Source: an uncultured Sutterella sp.
GTDB lineage: Bacteria; Pseudomonadota; Gammaproteobacteria; Burkholderiales; Burkholderiaceae_F
DNA: 64,000 nucleotides
Assembly: GCA_902463725.1 (NCBI GenBank)
Contig: CABQGK010000005.1
Span: 115,447-179,446 of the forward strand
Direction: 5' to 3'
The translations under genes and the position numbers were made by a program. The notes under the pieces are model-generated. The model saw only the letters and a program-made list of their open reading frames with translations, had not been told where the DNA came from and did no database searches. This document shows positions 7,571 through 16,160 of this stretch, piece by piece. Position 1 is the first letter of the stretch, and the number at the start of each line of letters is the position of its first letter.

Positions 7571-8320
7571 ATGACGACCAGAAGTGCTGTAGTGCAACAA
7601 TTTGTGGGCTTAATTGCTGCCCTGCTTTTTGCTGGGAACAGTTGGGCAGACATCCCTTCTAACGGGTGGCGGCTCGGCGCCTCACGCTTGATTTTTGATG
7701 AGGGAAGCACTTCAGCAACCCTATGGATCACCAACACGAGTGACAGACCTTGGATGGTGACGGGGGCAGTTCTGCAGACCAAAGATTCGGGCGATATGCT
7801 TGAAAAGACTTCCGAGCGTCTTTTGGTCAACCCGCCAGCGGCTACTGTTGCGCCAGGAAAACGCCATCCTGTGCGACTTGTTTGGGTGGGTACGTCTGAG
7901 CCATGGCCTTTTAAGACAGAGGTCATGGAACGCCTTCGTCTGCGTTTGTTGCCCGCAAAAGTAGCCACAAAAAATCCAGATAGCTCTCTGCAGACGGATG
8001 CCGTTGTTTATCTTAAGGTGTTTTTGCGTCCCAAAGCACTGGTCGCACCAGACGGTCGTACGGTGCCCCATCGCATAGAACTTGCTTGTGGTAGCGGTAC
8101 GCTGACAGCTAAGAATCGATCGGCCTATTGGGTGACCTTGCGCTCTTTACAGAGTCATGGTGTTGAGCTGATCTCTGCCGATCAACCAGCACCGATGGTG
8201 CCGCCGCTTAAGAGTTTAGAGTTCCCTGTGCAAACCTGCGAGCCCCCCTTCCAAGCAATCGAGATCAATGATGCTGGTTTCCCAGTCCCATTGCCGCTCT
8301 CGGAAAGGAGGGCGCCGTGA
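7571..8320 (+). CDS. PapD-like periplasmic fimbrial chaperone (second of three)
   Basis: I chose the ATG at 7571 because GGAG lies upstream at suitable distance; the in-frame ATG at 7553 has no ribosome-binding site. The 249-residue product has a signal peptide ending near NSWA, then a PapD-like N-terminal domain (SRLIFDEGSTSATLWITNTS, APGKRHPVRLVWV, VYLKVFLRPKAL). The C-terminal domain has two cysteines, one after IEL and one near VQTC, that could form a disulfide. It is clearly paralogous to the chaperone at 13792 and different from the one at 6844. Its stop overlaps the usher start by 4 bp, so the two are translationally coupled. It probably serves the adhesin encoded after the usher, by inference. 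Confidence 0.83.
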   Translation: MTTRSAVVQQFVGLIAALLFAGNSWADIPSNGWRLGASRLIFDEGSTSATLWITNTSDRPWMVTGAVLQTKDSGDMLEKTSERLLVNPPAATVAPGKRHPVRLVWVGTSEPWPFKTEVMERLRLRLLPAKVATKNPDSSLQTDAVVYLKVFLRPKALVAPDGRTVPHRIELACGSGTLTAKNRSAYWVTLRSLQSHGVELISADQPAPMVPPLKSLEFPVQTCEPPFQAIEINDAGFPVPLPLSERRAP

Positions 8321-10842
8321 TCCAGCGGCATGTTGCGGTAGGGACTGCGCTTTTTTGTGCAGGTCTGATGGTGTGCAGTCAAATGCTCGCTCAAGAGTTT
8401 ACTTTCGACCTTGATGCAGTGAGCAAAGATCTTGGGCGTCCCCTTACCCAAGAGGATCTGGATCGTCTTGAGGAGCAAGGCCGTGTCGGCATGCAAATCT
8501 ACGACATCACCATCAATCGTACGGTTAAGAAAACGATGCGTATCAACATCCTCAAAGAGGATGGAGAATACAAAGCGCAGATTCCTGCGGAGGTGCTCTT
8601 TGAAGCCAATCTGCGCAAAGAAGCACAAAAGATTATCGCCGACTTACCTAATGGGGCGACTTTTACAGACCCTGCAAAATTGCTACCAGGGAGCACTATG
8701 AAAGTGGACGTCAATATGCAGACCGTTCAGATCGTGGTGCCTCAAGCATGGCAGGCGGATTATCGGTTGCAATTGGCGAATCCTACCCAATGGGATTGGG
8801 GTGAGCCCGCGCTTATTCTCAACTACTCTGGCGACTATACGCAGGGTTTTGGAGAGGAGTACGGCAGTCGAGGCTATGGGATGATTGGTACCCAACTGAA
8901 CTTGGGTGCGTGGCGTTTAGTTAACCACTCTAATCTTACCTATGACTCGACTGCGCAGCGGAGCACGCGCTTTGAGCATGCGTCAACTTATCTAACGAGA
9001 CTTTTGCCAGAGTGGCAAGCTCGGTTTACGGCAGGCAACCTCTCTACCATCAGCCTCTTTGACGATTCTCTGCAGATCGTGGGGGTGGAGTTGCGTGATG
9101 ATGACAATCAGCACGAACCCTCGGAGCAGGCCTATATACCTGAAATTACCGGTGTCGCGGATACGCCTTCGATCGTGACGATTCGTCAAGGTGGTCGTAC
9201 GCTTTTGGTTCGAGAAGTGCCTGCTGGTCCCTACCGCTTTACCAATTTGGAAGGCTTGGGGTTTGGCGGTACAGTTGAGGTGAGTGTTCGCGCTTCAGAC
9301 GGCTCTGTTCGTACTTACTATGTGCCATTTATGTCTGGGCTCAAGCAACTTAATACGGGACGTTGGAGTTGGAATCTCGCCTCGGGGCGTTTGGACGAGG
9401 GTAATGGTGACAAACCTTACTTGGCAACGTTTGGCGTGGGTTATGGATTACCACTTGGGTTCACACTATTCGGCAGTGCCTTGGCGTCTGAAAAATATTG
9501 GTATGCCCAAACGGGGGTCTCTAAGGATCTCAGTTGGGCTGGTGCGCTCTCCCTGTCTCTGGGGTACTCGGATTCCACCTACCCAGCTTATCAGCAGACA
9601 GGTGAGACGGTTGATCTGTCGTGGCGCAAGGTATTTTCTGAAACGAATTCTCAGGTTTCAGTGAGTTATGGTCGTACTTTATCGGGCGCTCCTACCACCC
9701 TCACCAAGGTTGTCGGTGCGACGAGCACTGTGGACCCCTACCTATATGCTGACCTGAAGTCGCGTCTTTCGATCTCGATGAATCAACTGTTTAAGTCGCT
9801 CAGTAACAGCTCCCTAGTGGGCACTTATTTACGTGAGGAGTATGCCACGGGGGGAACGCGACAGAGTTTGAACGCGAGCTACATGGTTCCCTTTAGCAAC
9901 GGCAGCACCTTGTCTTTGAGCGTGCAACATACACGAGGAGGATACCGCGCTGGGGCAGATACTGAAGCGAGTACCTATGTGACCCTTATGTACACCATCC
10001 CGCTTGATCGCCTCTTTGGTGACCGAGTACCGCCCTTTACGCAGCTACAGACACAAATGATGCACAGCGATAGTGGCTGGGATAAGTATGTGAATATTTC
10101 TGGCTCAGTTGGGAAGGATAGTAGCCTTTATTACAGCGTGGGTGTTAACAGTGCATCTTCTGGCACGGAGACGTATACGGCAGGGATGACATTGGACAGT
10201 GACCATGGCCGACTTGGCCTCAATGCGACGAAGACCGACGAGCGTACTACGGTTAATTTCTCGGCGATGGGGGGGGTGTTGGCGATGCGGCGGGGCATTT
10301 TCTTCGCAAGAGATATTACTAACAGTGCCGTAGTGGTTTCTCTTTCGGATGCTGAGGGTTTCGAGGTCGATTCGCATCGAAATGTACGCGGCCTTTTCTC
10401 TGACTCGGTACTGGTGACAGATTTGTCGGATTATCGCCGCAATGAGGTGCGCCTCAACCCCGATACTATCCCTGCGAATGTGTCGGTAAGTAAGTTTATT
10501 GAAACAGCCATTCCTGCGGATGGCGCAATTTTAGACTTGAGCTTTAAGAGTGTCTCAGGGCATCAAGTGCTCTTTACGGTGAAGTCCGCAGCTGGCGAGG
10601 CTGTACCGTTTGCGTCGCCTGCTCTTATCGAAGCTACCGATCGAGAAGACCTTCCCGAGGGTGTTTTTGATGAGGATGGAAAAGTGTATTTCAGTGCGGC
10701 GCCAGAAAAAGGAGAGCTGGTGACGTCATGGTCGGAAAACGGTCGTAGCCATCGCTGTGTTGCTCCCTATGTACTGAATCTCGAGGGGGCGAGTAAGCAG
10801 GCTGGTATTATCAGGCAGTCGCTGGTTTGCAAGGAAGAGTGA
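8317..10842 (+). CDS. Outer-membrane fimbrial usher (FimD/PapC family)
   Basis: The 841-residue protein starts at GTG 8317, preceded by GGAAAGGAGG. It has a signal peptide ending near residue 25 (AQEF), an N-terminal periplasmic domain, a long central beta-barrel with repeated Tyr/Ser/Gly strands, and C-terminal immunoglobulin-like domains. The segment with GGRTLLVREVPAGPYRF and GTVEVSVRASDG is characteristic of ushers. A Cys pair near the C-terminus (HRCVAPYVLN and LVCKEE) matches the usher C-terminal disulfide. It forms the secretion pore through which chaperone-subunit complexes are assembled into a fibre. It is the only usher in the window, although there are three chaperones and two adhesins. 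Length is normal for the family. Confidence 0.93.
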   Translation: MIQRHVAVGTALFCAGLMVCSQMLAQEFTFDLDAVSKDLGRPLTQEDLDRLEEQGRVGMQIYDITINRTVKKTMRINILKEDGEYKAQIPAEVLFEANLRKEAQKIIADLPNGATFTDPAKLLPGSTMKVDVNMQTVQIVVPQAWQADYRLQLANPTQWDWGEPALILNYSGDYTQGFGEEYGSRGYGMIGTQLNLGAWRLVNHSNLTYDSTAQRSTRFEHASTYLTRLLPEWQARFTAGNLSTISLFDDSLQIVGVELRDDDNQHEPSEQAYIPEITGVADTPSIVTIRQGGRTLLVREVPAGPYRFTNLEGLGFGGTVEVSVRASDGSVRTYYVPFMSGLKQLNTGRWSWNLASGRLDEGNGDKPYLATFGVGYGLPLGFTLFGSALASEKYWYAQTGVSKDLSWAGALSLSLGYSDSTYPAYQQTGETVDLSWRKVFSETNSQVSVSYGRTLSGAPTTLTKVVGATSTVDPYLYADLKSRLSISMNQLFKSLSNSSLVGTYLREEYATGGTRQSLNASYMVPFSNGSTLSLSVQHTRGGYRAGADTEASTYVTLMYTIPLDRLFGDRVPPFTQLQTQMMHSDSGWDKYVNISGSVGKDSSLYYSVGVNSASSGTETYTAGMTLDSDHGRLGLNATKTDERTTVNFSAMGGVLAMRRGIFFARDITNSAVVVSLSDAEGFEVDSHRNVRGLFSDSVLVTDLSDYRRNEVRLNPDTIPANVSVSKFIETAIPADGAILDLSFKSVSGHQVLFTVKSAAGEAVPFASPALIEATDREDLPEGVFDEDGKVYFSAAPEKGELVTSWSENGRSHRCVAPYVLNLEGASKQAGIIRQSLVCKEE

Positions 10843-10852
10843 GGAGAGAAAA

Positions 10853-11935
10853 ATGGCTTGGATGGGTAGAAGTTGTCATGTGATGGAGAGATTGAGAGCG
10901 CTAGTGCTTTCCCTGGTTTTGTTGCTCGGAACGGCTCATGCAGCAGTGACCATCCCAGATATGAGTGACTGGGATACGGCGGGTAGCATGGATGGCATCC
11001 TTTGGCAAGGAGATTTTCAGGCTGTCGATGTCTCAAAAGCGGTGACGCTTGAGAGCAATACCGCCTCACAGATTTATGCGTTATCCATGTTTTATGGTAA
11101 CGAGAGTACGACGCTTCCGCTGGGAAACAATTCAGTCTTCAAAATGGGCTTCACGGGGCGTTTGACGCTGACGGATGAGACTACGGGAGAGAGTGCAACG
11201 TGGGAGTCCAATGATCCCAATGCTTTCTCGACGCAGACGGTTACGCAAAATAGAGCCACCGTCAACGCGATGACCTATTTGCGTCTGGATCGCAGTCTGG
11301 CACGGACTCACAAGCTGAGAATCTCAGGCAACATTCGCCCCGTACTCATGTGTTTATCTCAGCCGTGTGCCACCGCAGGTGACTCTGTGAATCTGTCGTT
11401 TGCACTCACGAACCTCAAAATCGTGAATTTGTACAATGCAGAGCCGATCAGTATGTACACGGTGATCAACAAATCAACGATAAGCATAGGAACCACCTGT
11501 GCTATTGACCTCTCGCCCGGGAACATTCAATTTGGCAACAATTTGAAGGCGAAGAGCAAGGGGAGTTTGCTAGCAACAGCCTCTAGTACCGTAAAGGCTA
11601 CCTGTCGTTCCACTTTTTGGTCGTATTGGGGTGGGTACGTATTGAAGGTTTGGCTTGTGCCAGAAGACAGTGATCAGAGCGATGACACACTCGCTCTGAT
11701 GAGTAGGGAGGGGCTAGGTGTGCGTTACACGGTGAACGATACGCCAGCTACGTGTTCACGTAGTCAAGCTGAATCTTACAGAGTAGCGAAAACGGTTAGC
11801 AATTTGACGCGACCGTTCTTGGGGGAGCGCTACACAGGGTCGGGGACGATCAATTGGGCGCTCTGCCAGACTGCAGATCACATAGAGAGTGGTAATTTTT
11901 CTGGCCGCGTCAGTTATACCATTTGGATTGACTAA
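10853..11935 (+). CDS. Fimbrial tip adhesin, two-domain
   Basis: The 360-residue product starts at the ATG preceded by GAGGAG; a shorter start at 10883 would also give a good signal peptide. The mature protein begins near AVTIPDMSDW. An N-terminal domain of about 165 residues is followed by a pilin-like C-terminal domain beginning about TTCAIDLSPGNIQFG and ending INWALCQTADHI...YTIWID. That two-domain layout and its position directly after the usher fit a FimH-type tip adhesin. It is paralogous to the protein at 14561: both share the AVTIPD start, DGILWQGD, SREGLGVRYT/GKEGLGVRYT and INWALCQT. The receptor is unknown. A strong hairpin follows the stop. Confidence 0.78.
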   Translation: MAWMGRSCHVMERLRALVLSLVLLLGTAHAAVTIPDMSDWDTAGSMDGILWQGDFQAVDVSKAVTLESNTASQIYALSMFYGNESTTLPLGNNSVFKMGFTGRLTLTDETTGESATWESNDPNAFSTQTVTQNRATVNAMTYLRLDRSLARTHKLRISGNIRPVLMCLSQPCATAGDSVNLSFALTNLKIVNLYNAEPISMYTVINKSTISIGTTCAIDLSPGNIQFGNNLKAKSKGSLLATASSTVKATCRSTFWSYWGGYVLKVWLVPEDSDQSDDTLALMSREGLGVRYTVNDTPATCSRSQAESYRVAKTVSNLTRPFLGERYTGSGTINWALCQTADHIESGNFSGRVSYTIWID

Positions 11936-11942
11936 TAAGAAT

Positions 11943-11972
11943 AAGGGAGGCTCATCATATCGAGCCTCCCTT
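11943..11972 (-). terminator. Terminator hairpin between convergent fimbrial operon and degP
   Basis: A perfect 11-bp stem (AAGGGAGGCTC/GAGCCTCCCTT) with an 8-nt loop lies between the adhesin and protease genes, which converge. The T-rich tail is on the minus side, so it best serves the protease gene, though the hairpin could stall transcription from both directions. Confidence 0.82.
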
Positions 11973-11994
11973 ACTGGTGAAGCGTTAGGCAAAC

Positions 11995-13458
11995 CTATTC
12001 GGTATCAGCACCTCCCTTCTTTGCCTGTAGCTTTACAGAGAGGAAGATACGCCCGCCATCGCGCTGAACCAACAGCAAAACCTTCTCGCCCTTGAGTTGA
12101 GCTCTGAGGTCGTCAGCAGTTTCAATATTCTTGCCGTTGGCTGTCACAATGATGTCGCCTGGGCGGATACCTGCCGAAGCAGCGAGGCCTTCGACCTTAG
12201 TAACAAGCAACCCATGCGTATCATATTTTTCAACTTCTTGATCAGTGAGTTCGCGCGTGGTGACACCCAGTCTAACGTCATTGTCCGCGCTCTGACGTCC
12301 CTGCGCTTTGGTGTCCTTATTGACGCCGATGGTCACATCGATTTTGACGTTCTTTTGGTCACGGATGACCGTGAGTTCAACTTTCTTACCGGGCGGAATG
12401 ACACTGACTAGGCGGGGTAACGTGATCGAAGAGTCGACCTTTTGCCCATTGAGCGCGATGATGATATCCCCACTCTTGAGGCCGGCTTTTTCAGCTGGGC
12501 TTCCCTTTTCCACCTTCGTGACCAGTGCCCCTTGGGGCTTTTCAAGTCCGAAACTCTTGGCGAGTTCCTGATTCATCTCTTGAATGTAGACGCCGATGTA
12601 GCCGCGGGTGACTTTACCGTCTTTGACGAGCTGATCTTTGATCTGCATAGCCAAGTCGATCGGGATAGCGAACGACAAACCCATAAAGCCGCCAGATGTG
12701 GAGAAGATCTGAGAGTTGATCCCTACAACCTCTCCTTTCATGTTAAAGAGCGGACCGCCAGAGTTTCCAGGATTTACAGCAACGTCAGTCTGAATAAACG
12801 GAACATATTGGTCGCTTGGGAGATCGCGTGATACAGCAGACACGATACCTGCGGTGACGGTATTGTCTAGCCCAAAGGGGCTCCCAATGGCGGCCACCCA
12901 TTCGCCGACCTTCACCTTGGAGGAGTCCCCTATCTGTACAACGGGGAGATCTTTGGCATCGATTTTCACGATGGCAATATCGGTTTTCGTGTCGGAGCCA
13001 AGCACTTTGCCTTTGAATTCACGCTTGTCTGTGAGGCGAACGATCAATTCGTCAGAGTCCTCGACGACGTGGGCATTCGTCATAATGATGCCATCCGACG
13101 AGAGGATAAAGCCAGACCCCGTTCCGCGTTGTTCTGGGATGACCTGCTGTCCGCCAAAGCCACCAAAGTCGAAGGGAATGCCAAAGTGGCGAAAGATTTC
13201 TGCACCGCGTTCATCAAAACCCGGCGGTAACCCATTCCCTTGAACCTTGCGAGCCTTTCGGATTGTTTGAATATTGACAACAGCCGGTCCATTTTTTTCA
13301 ACAAGACTGACAAAATCGGGGAGTTGTCCCTGCGACTGTGTCTCGACGCTACTGATGATGGCCGCCTCTGCAGGCGCAACGTTTGTAAGGGAGGAGAGCC
13401 CCAGCACAGCCATCACAGCCAAAGCAATGGACGTACGAGCAGAAATTTTCGACAGCAT
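11995..13458 (-). CDS. degP: DegP/HtrA-family periplasmic serine protease (Do)
   Basis: I place the start at ATG 13458 (487 residues) because GGTGGAG lies 8 bp upstream; an in-frame GTG at 13473 is possible. The order is a signal peptide, then a trypsin-like domain with His in TNAHVV (about residue 130), Asp in TKTDIAIV and Ser in NPGNSGGPLF, then two PDZ domains (GLEKPQGALVTKVEKGSPAEKAGL and the final VEGLAASAGIRPGD region). This is the Do family, which degrades or refolds misfolded envelope proteins. It is convergent with the first fimbrial operon and divergent from a second chaperone-adhesin pair. DegP clears off-pathway pilins in E. coli, so the location is suggestive, but DegP is also a general housekeeping protein. 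DegP and MucD-type names are both used for such proteins. Confidence 0.93.
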   Translation of the reverse strand: MLSKISARTSIALAVMAVLGLSSLTNVAPAEAAIISSVETQSQGQLPDFVSLVEKNGPAVVNIQTIRKARKVQGNGLPPGFDERGAEIFRHFGIPFDFGGFGGQQVIPEQRGTGSGFILSSDGIIMTNAHVVEDSDELIVRLTDKREFKGKVLGSDTKTDIAIVKIDAKDLPVVQIGDSSKVKVGEWVAAIGSPFGLDNTVTAGIVSAVSRDLPSDQYVPFIQTDVAVNPGNSGGPLFNMKGEVVGINSQIFSTSGGFMGLSFAIPIDLAMQIKDQLVKDGKVTRGYIGVYIQEMNQELAKSFGLEKPQGALVTKVEKGSPAEKAGLKSGDIIIALNGQKVDSSITLPRLVSVIPPGKKVELTVIRDQKNVKIDVTIGVNKDTKAQGRQSADNDVRLGVTTRELTDQEVEKYDTHGLLVTKVEGLAASAGIRPGDIIVTANGKNIETADDLRAQLKGEKVLLLVQRDGGRIFLSVKLQAKKGGADTE

Positions 13459-13791
13459 TGTAGTGAACTCCACCAGAGTTAAATGTGTTAGTAAGTTGTG
13501 GTTTTTGCAATGAGAATACTCTAGTACATCTTGCTCTTAGAAGGTTTTCTGAGGCGCGTAACCCTTGCCGTAAAGACGTTAAGTTTGTAACAAAATGGTC
13601 CCAATGCGCTCTTGTAACGGCGGTTTTCATTGGGCTGTGAAGGGGCTGTTTGAGTGGCTCTAACTCGATTGGCCTATCACAAAAAACTCTATCTTTTTGA
13701 GTGTGCTTTGAGGTATTTTGGCAAAATAGGTCAATTGAATTCACCTTTTGTTTCCCCCTTCTCCGCAATCAAATTGCGAAAGATGCAGATC
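13459..13791. other. Divergent promoter region, degP / second chaperone
   Basis: A 333-bp region between divergent genes. Reading upstream from the chaperone start, the frame stays open as far as 13654, but the protein-like part begins only at the signal peptide, so this is taken as non-coding. I looked for a sigma-E-type promoter (GGAACTT with GTCTAA) for degP and saw no good match. Confidence 0.4.
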
Positions 13792-14547
13792 ATGAATTCA
13801 TTTTTCAATGGCTTGATAGTAGCCCCTTTTGCTACTATTTTTGGGCTCTCTGTGGCTTTTGCACAGGATTCATCGAGCGGCCCAACTTGGAAGCTAAGCG
13901 CCTCTCGGGTGATCTATGTAGAAGGTTCTCCGTCGGAGACGCTGTGGCTGACTAATACAAGTGACAGACCATGGTTGGTATCGGCTGCCGTTTTCCAAAC
14001 GGACAGCAAGGCAGAGGCAAGTCTGACCAAATCCGACTCATTGCTAGCGGATCCACCCTCGGCCACCGTCTTCCCAGGCAAACGTTTCGCTGTGAAATTG
14101 GTTTGGGTGGGGGATAACGCCTCATGGCAGCTGCCAGTGGAGCGGTTGGAGCGGTTACGTTTAAAACTGCTACCAGCCAAAGACGGTGGCACTTCAGAGC
14201 AAACCGATAAGGTTGATATGCAATTGGCTGCTGAACTGTGGATCAAAGTGTTTTTACGTCCCAAGATGTTGGCCACGGATGAAAGTCCACGCACGATCGA
14301 GGTGGACTGCGAAGGTAGCAGTAGGCTGAGTGCGCTCAATCTGACGCCTTATTGGATTACTTTGCGTTCACTCAAGTCGACTACGAGTGAATTGATTGAT
14401 CCTCAATCGCCTGCTCCGACGTTGGCACCACAGAGCCGTCAAGAGTTATCGACAGTTGCACCGTGCCAAGCTCCACTCGTGGGGCGAGAAATTGATGATT
14501 ATGGTTTCTCACGAGCGCTTGCCGCCGTGAAAGTTTTGACCAAATAA
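13792..14547 (+). CDS. PapD-like fimbrial chaperone (third; paralogue of the second)
   Basis: I use ATG 13792 (251 residues) because GAAAG lies 9 bp upstream and a signal peptide ending near AFAQ follows; ATG 13783 is an alternative. The PapD-like domain has SRVIYVEGSPSETLWLTNTS, FPGKRFAVKLVWVG and LWIKVFLRPKML. The C-terminal domain has two cysteines (EVDCEG, APCQAP). It aligns by eye along its whole length with the chaperone at 7571, including the N-T-S-D-R-P-W motif and the ending EI.D.GF. It is followed after 13 bp by an adhesin paralogue. No usher accompanies this pair, so it presumably feeds the usher encoded at 8317, on the other side of degP. Confidence 0.82.
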   Translation: MNSFFNGLIVAPFATIFGLSVAFAQDSSSGPTWKLSASRVIYVEGSPSETLWLTNTSDRPWLVSAAVFQTDSKAEASLTKSDSLLADPPSATVFPGKRFAVKLVWVGDNASWQLPVERLERLRLKLLPAKDGGTSEQTDKVDMQLAAELWIKVFLRPKMLATDESPRTIEVDCEGSSRLSALNLTPYWITLRSLKSTTSELIDPQSPAPTLAPQSRQELSTVAPCQAPLVGREIDDYGFSRALAAVKVLTK

Positions 14548-14560
14548 GGGATGTGTTTTC

Positions 14561-15649
14561 GTGGGCATAGTGGGACTCGGTGCGCGAAGGACTGTGGACG
14601 TTGATTTTATGATGTTGATGACAAAATTCAAGCATGCTGTCGCAAGAGTGGCCTTTGCCATGGTTGTAATGGTGCTCGGACTTGGGAGTGCGGCTTTGGT
14701 TAAGGCAGCAGTAACCATTCCAGACCCCAGCACGTGGAGCTATAACTCGCAGGACGGCATCCTTTGGCAAGGGGATATGATTGAGGTGTCGCTCAGTGGC
14801 CAGATGGCCCCTAACAAAACGATTGCGGTAGTCGTCTCGACCAATACGGTGAAGGCTCAGTCGCTCCCCATTAACCTAGGGCAGTTCTACTTCACGCTCG
14901 TGGGGGATCTGACGTTTAGGAATTTAACGTCGGGGCAGGAGTATAGCTGGCACTCGGATGAGCCGCTATCAACGAGTACAACCGCTTTGCGAGCGGGTAG
15001 CCAAGTGGTTCAGGTGTTATCAAGTCTCAAAACATTGATGAGCGGAGCTCAGAATGTGTCTGTCATGGGATCCGTGCGTCCCGTGCTGATTTGCCAGCAG
15101 GTGCCGTGTATGTATAGCGCAACGATTCGGGTGCCTGACATTACACTAACCTTTGCCATCGTAGAGAATGGTGTCTATTTCCCTGCGCCCAAATTGATTA
15201 ATGGCAGCACATTACGACTACAGTCTGATTGTTCTATGGATATCTCGCCGACGCGCATCAATTTTGGAGCGGTGAGCCGACAGAGTAGTGGCTCGATGCT
15301 CGCGAGCGCCTCCACGCGGGTGACAGCTGGGTGTCGCGTGATGCCTGATGGTGCAAGTGGAGTGTTTATCACGCTCAAACCGCAGAGTCAGGATGCCTCA
15401 GATTCGACGTTAGCATTGGTGGGCAAAGAGGGGCTTGGCGTACGGTATACGCTCAATAATGCAGCTGCCGTTTGCACGCGTAGTGCGGCTCTCTCTTACA
15501 ACGTGGAGCACCGCCTCTCGGATATGACAGCTCGTTCGGATGACTTTTACGGCACAGGGAAAATTAACTGGGCACTCTGTCAGACGAGCGATTATGTTCC
15601 TGCTGGTAGTTTTACAGGTCGGGTTGATTACGTCTTGAAAATCGACTGA
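14561..15649 (+). CDS. Fimbrial tip adhesin, two-domain (paralogue of the first)
   Basis: The GTG at 14561 has AAGGGA 9 bp upstream and gives 362 residues with an unusually long (about 49-residue) leader. ATGs at 14609, 14612 or 14618 would give a normal signal peptide but lack a good ribosome-binding site, so the start is uncertain. The mature chain begins AAVTIPDPSTW, shares DGILWQGD with the first adhesin, and ends in a pilin-like domain (DCSMDISPTRINFG ... INWALCQTSDYV ... VDYVLKID). Cysteine positions match those of the protein at 10853. The N-terminal, presumed receptor-binding, half is the more divergent part, as expected if the duplicated tips have different ligands. That functional reading is inference. 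Confidence 0.75.
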   Translation: MGIVGLGARRTVDVDFMMLMTKFKHAVARVAFAMVVMVLGLGSAALVKAAVTIPDPSTWSYNSQDGILWQGDMIEVSLSGQMAPNKTIAVVVSTNTVKAQSLPINLGQFYFTLVGDLTFRNLTSGQEYSWHSDEPLSTSTTALRAGSQVVQVLSSLKTLMSGAQNVSVMGSVRPVLICQQVPCMYSATIRVPDITLTFAIVENGVYFPAPKLINGSTLRLQSDCSMDISPTRINFGAVSRQSSGSMLASASTRVTAGCRVMPDGASGVFITLKPQSQDASDSTLALVGKEGLGVRYTLNNAAAVCTRSAALSYNVEHRLSDMTARSDDFYGTGKINWALCQTSDYVPAGSFTGRVDYVLKID

Positions 15650-16160
15650 CACTTTTTCCGTGAGCGACTGTCTAGCGTCCTAGAAGATTGTTGCTCTGGT
15701 GGGCGTATTTTGTTCGATGGTGCTTAACGTCGCTCACGCGTGGCATGGAGGGCAGTGAGTCGCGCGTCTCTGCTTCAACAGTAGGAAGCGGAGTATGTGA
15801 GGTTTGTGTTGAGAGTCTGGTTTGCAACTTTCGTTGCGCCTTTGTGCTTTGCCTTCGGCACTCGGTGCACAGCAGAGATAGAGAGGCAACAAGCAAATCA
15901 CAATCGGGACTGTCAAAAGTAAGAGTCACCAAAGCGAATGCCAAATATCACACAGTAGATGAATGGATAATGCTATCTGCAACCACACTAGCGTAATAAG
16001 TAGCTGGGCGATCGGCAAGCACTAGGAGTGTGTTCTTCGCTGATTCCGCCCACTACGCTTGCTCTTCGGTGAGGCTGTTAGGCTTCCAAAACGGTGGAAG
16101 GACAGTACAGCATATTGACTAGCGCCGTGAGCAGAGCAAGGTGTCAGTGAGCGTTCTCGA
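15650..16160. other. Intergenic region, no gene recognised
   Basis: A 511-bp gap between the second adhesin and the minus-strand histidine kinase. Short frames are open on both strands, but none has a ribosome-binding site, recognisable domain or signal peptide. I see no clear terminator, tRNA or repeat. Confidence 0.45.

Noticed and set aside
15672..15996. Short frames on both strands after the second adhesin
   Set aside because: No ribosome-binding site, no domain, odd composition. They may be remnants but nothing supports a gene.
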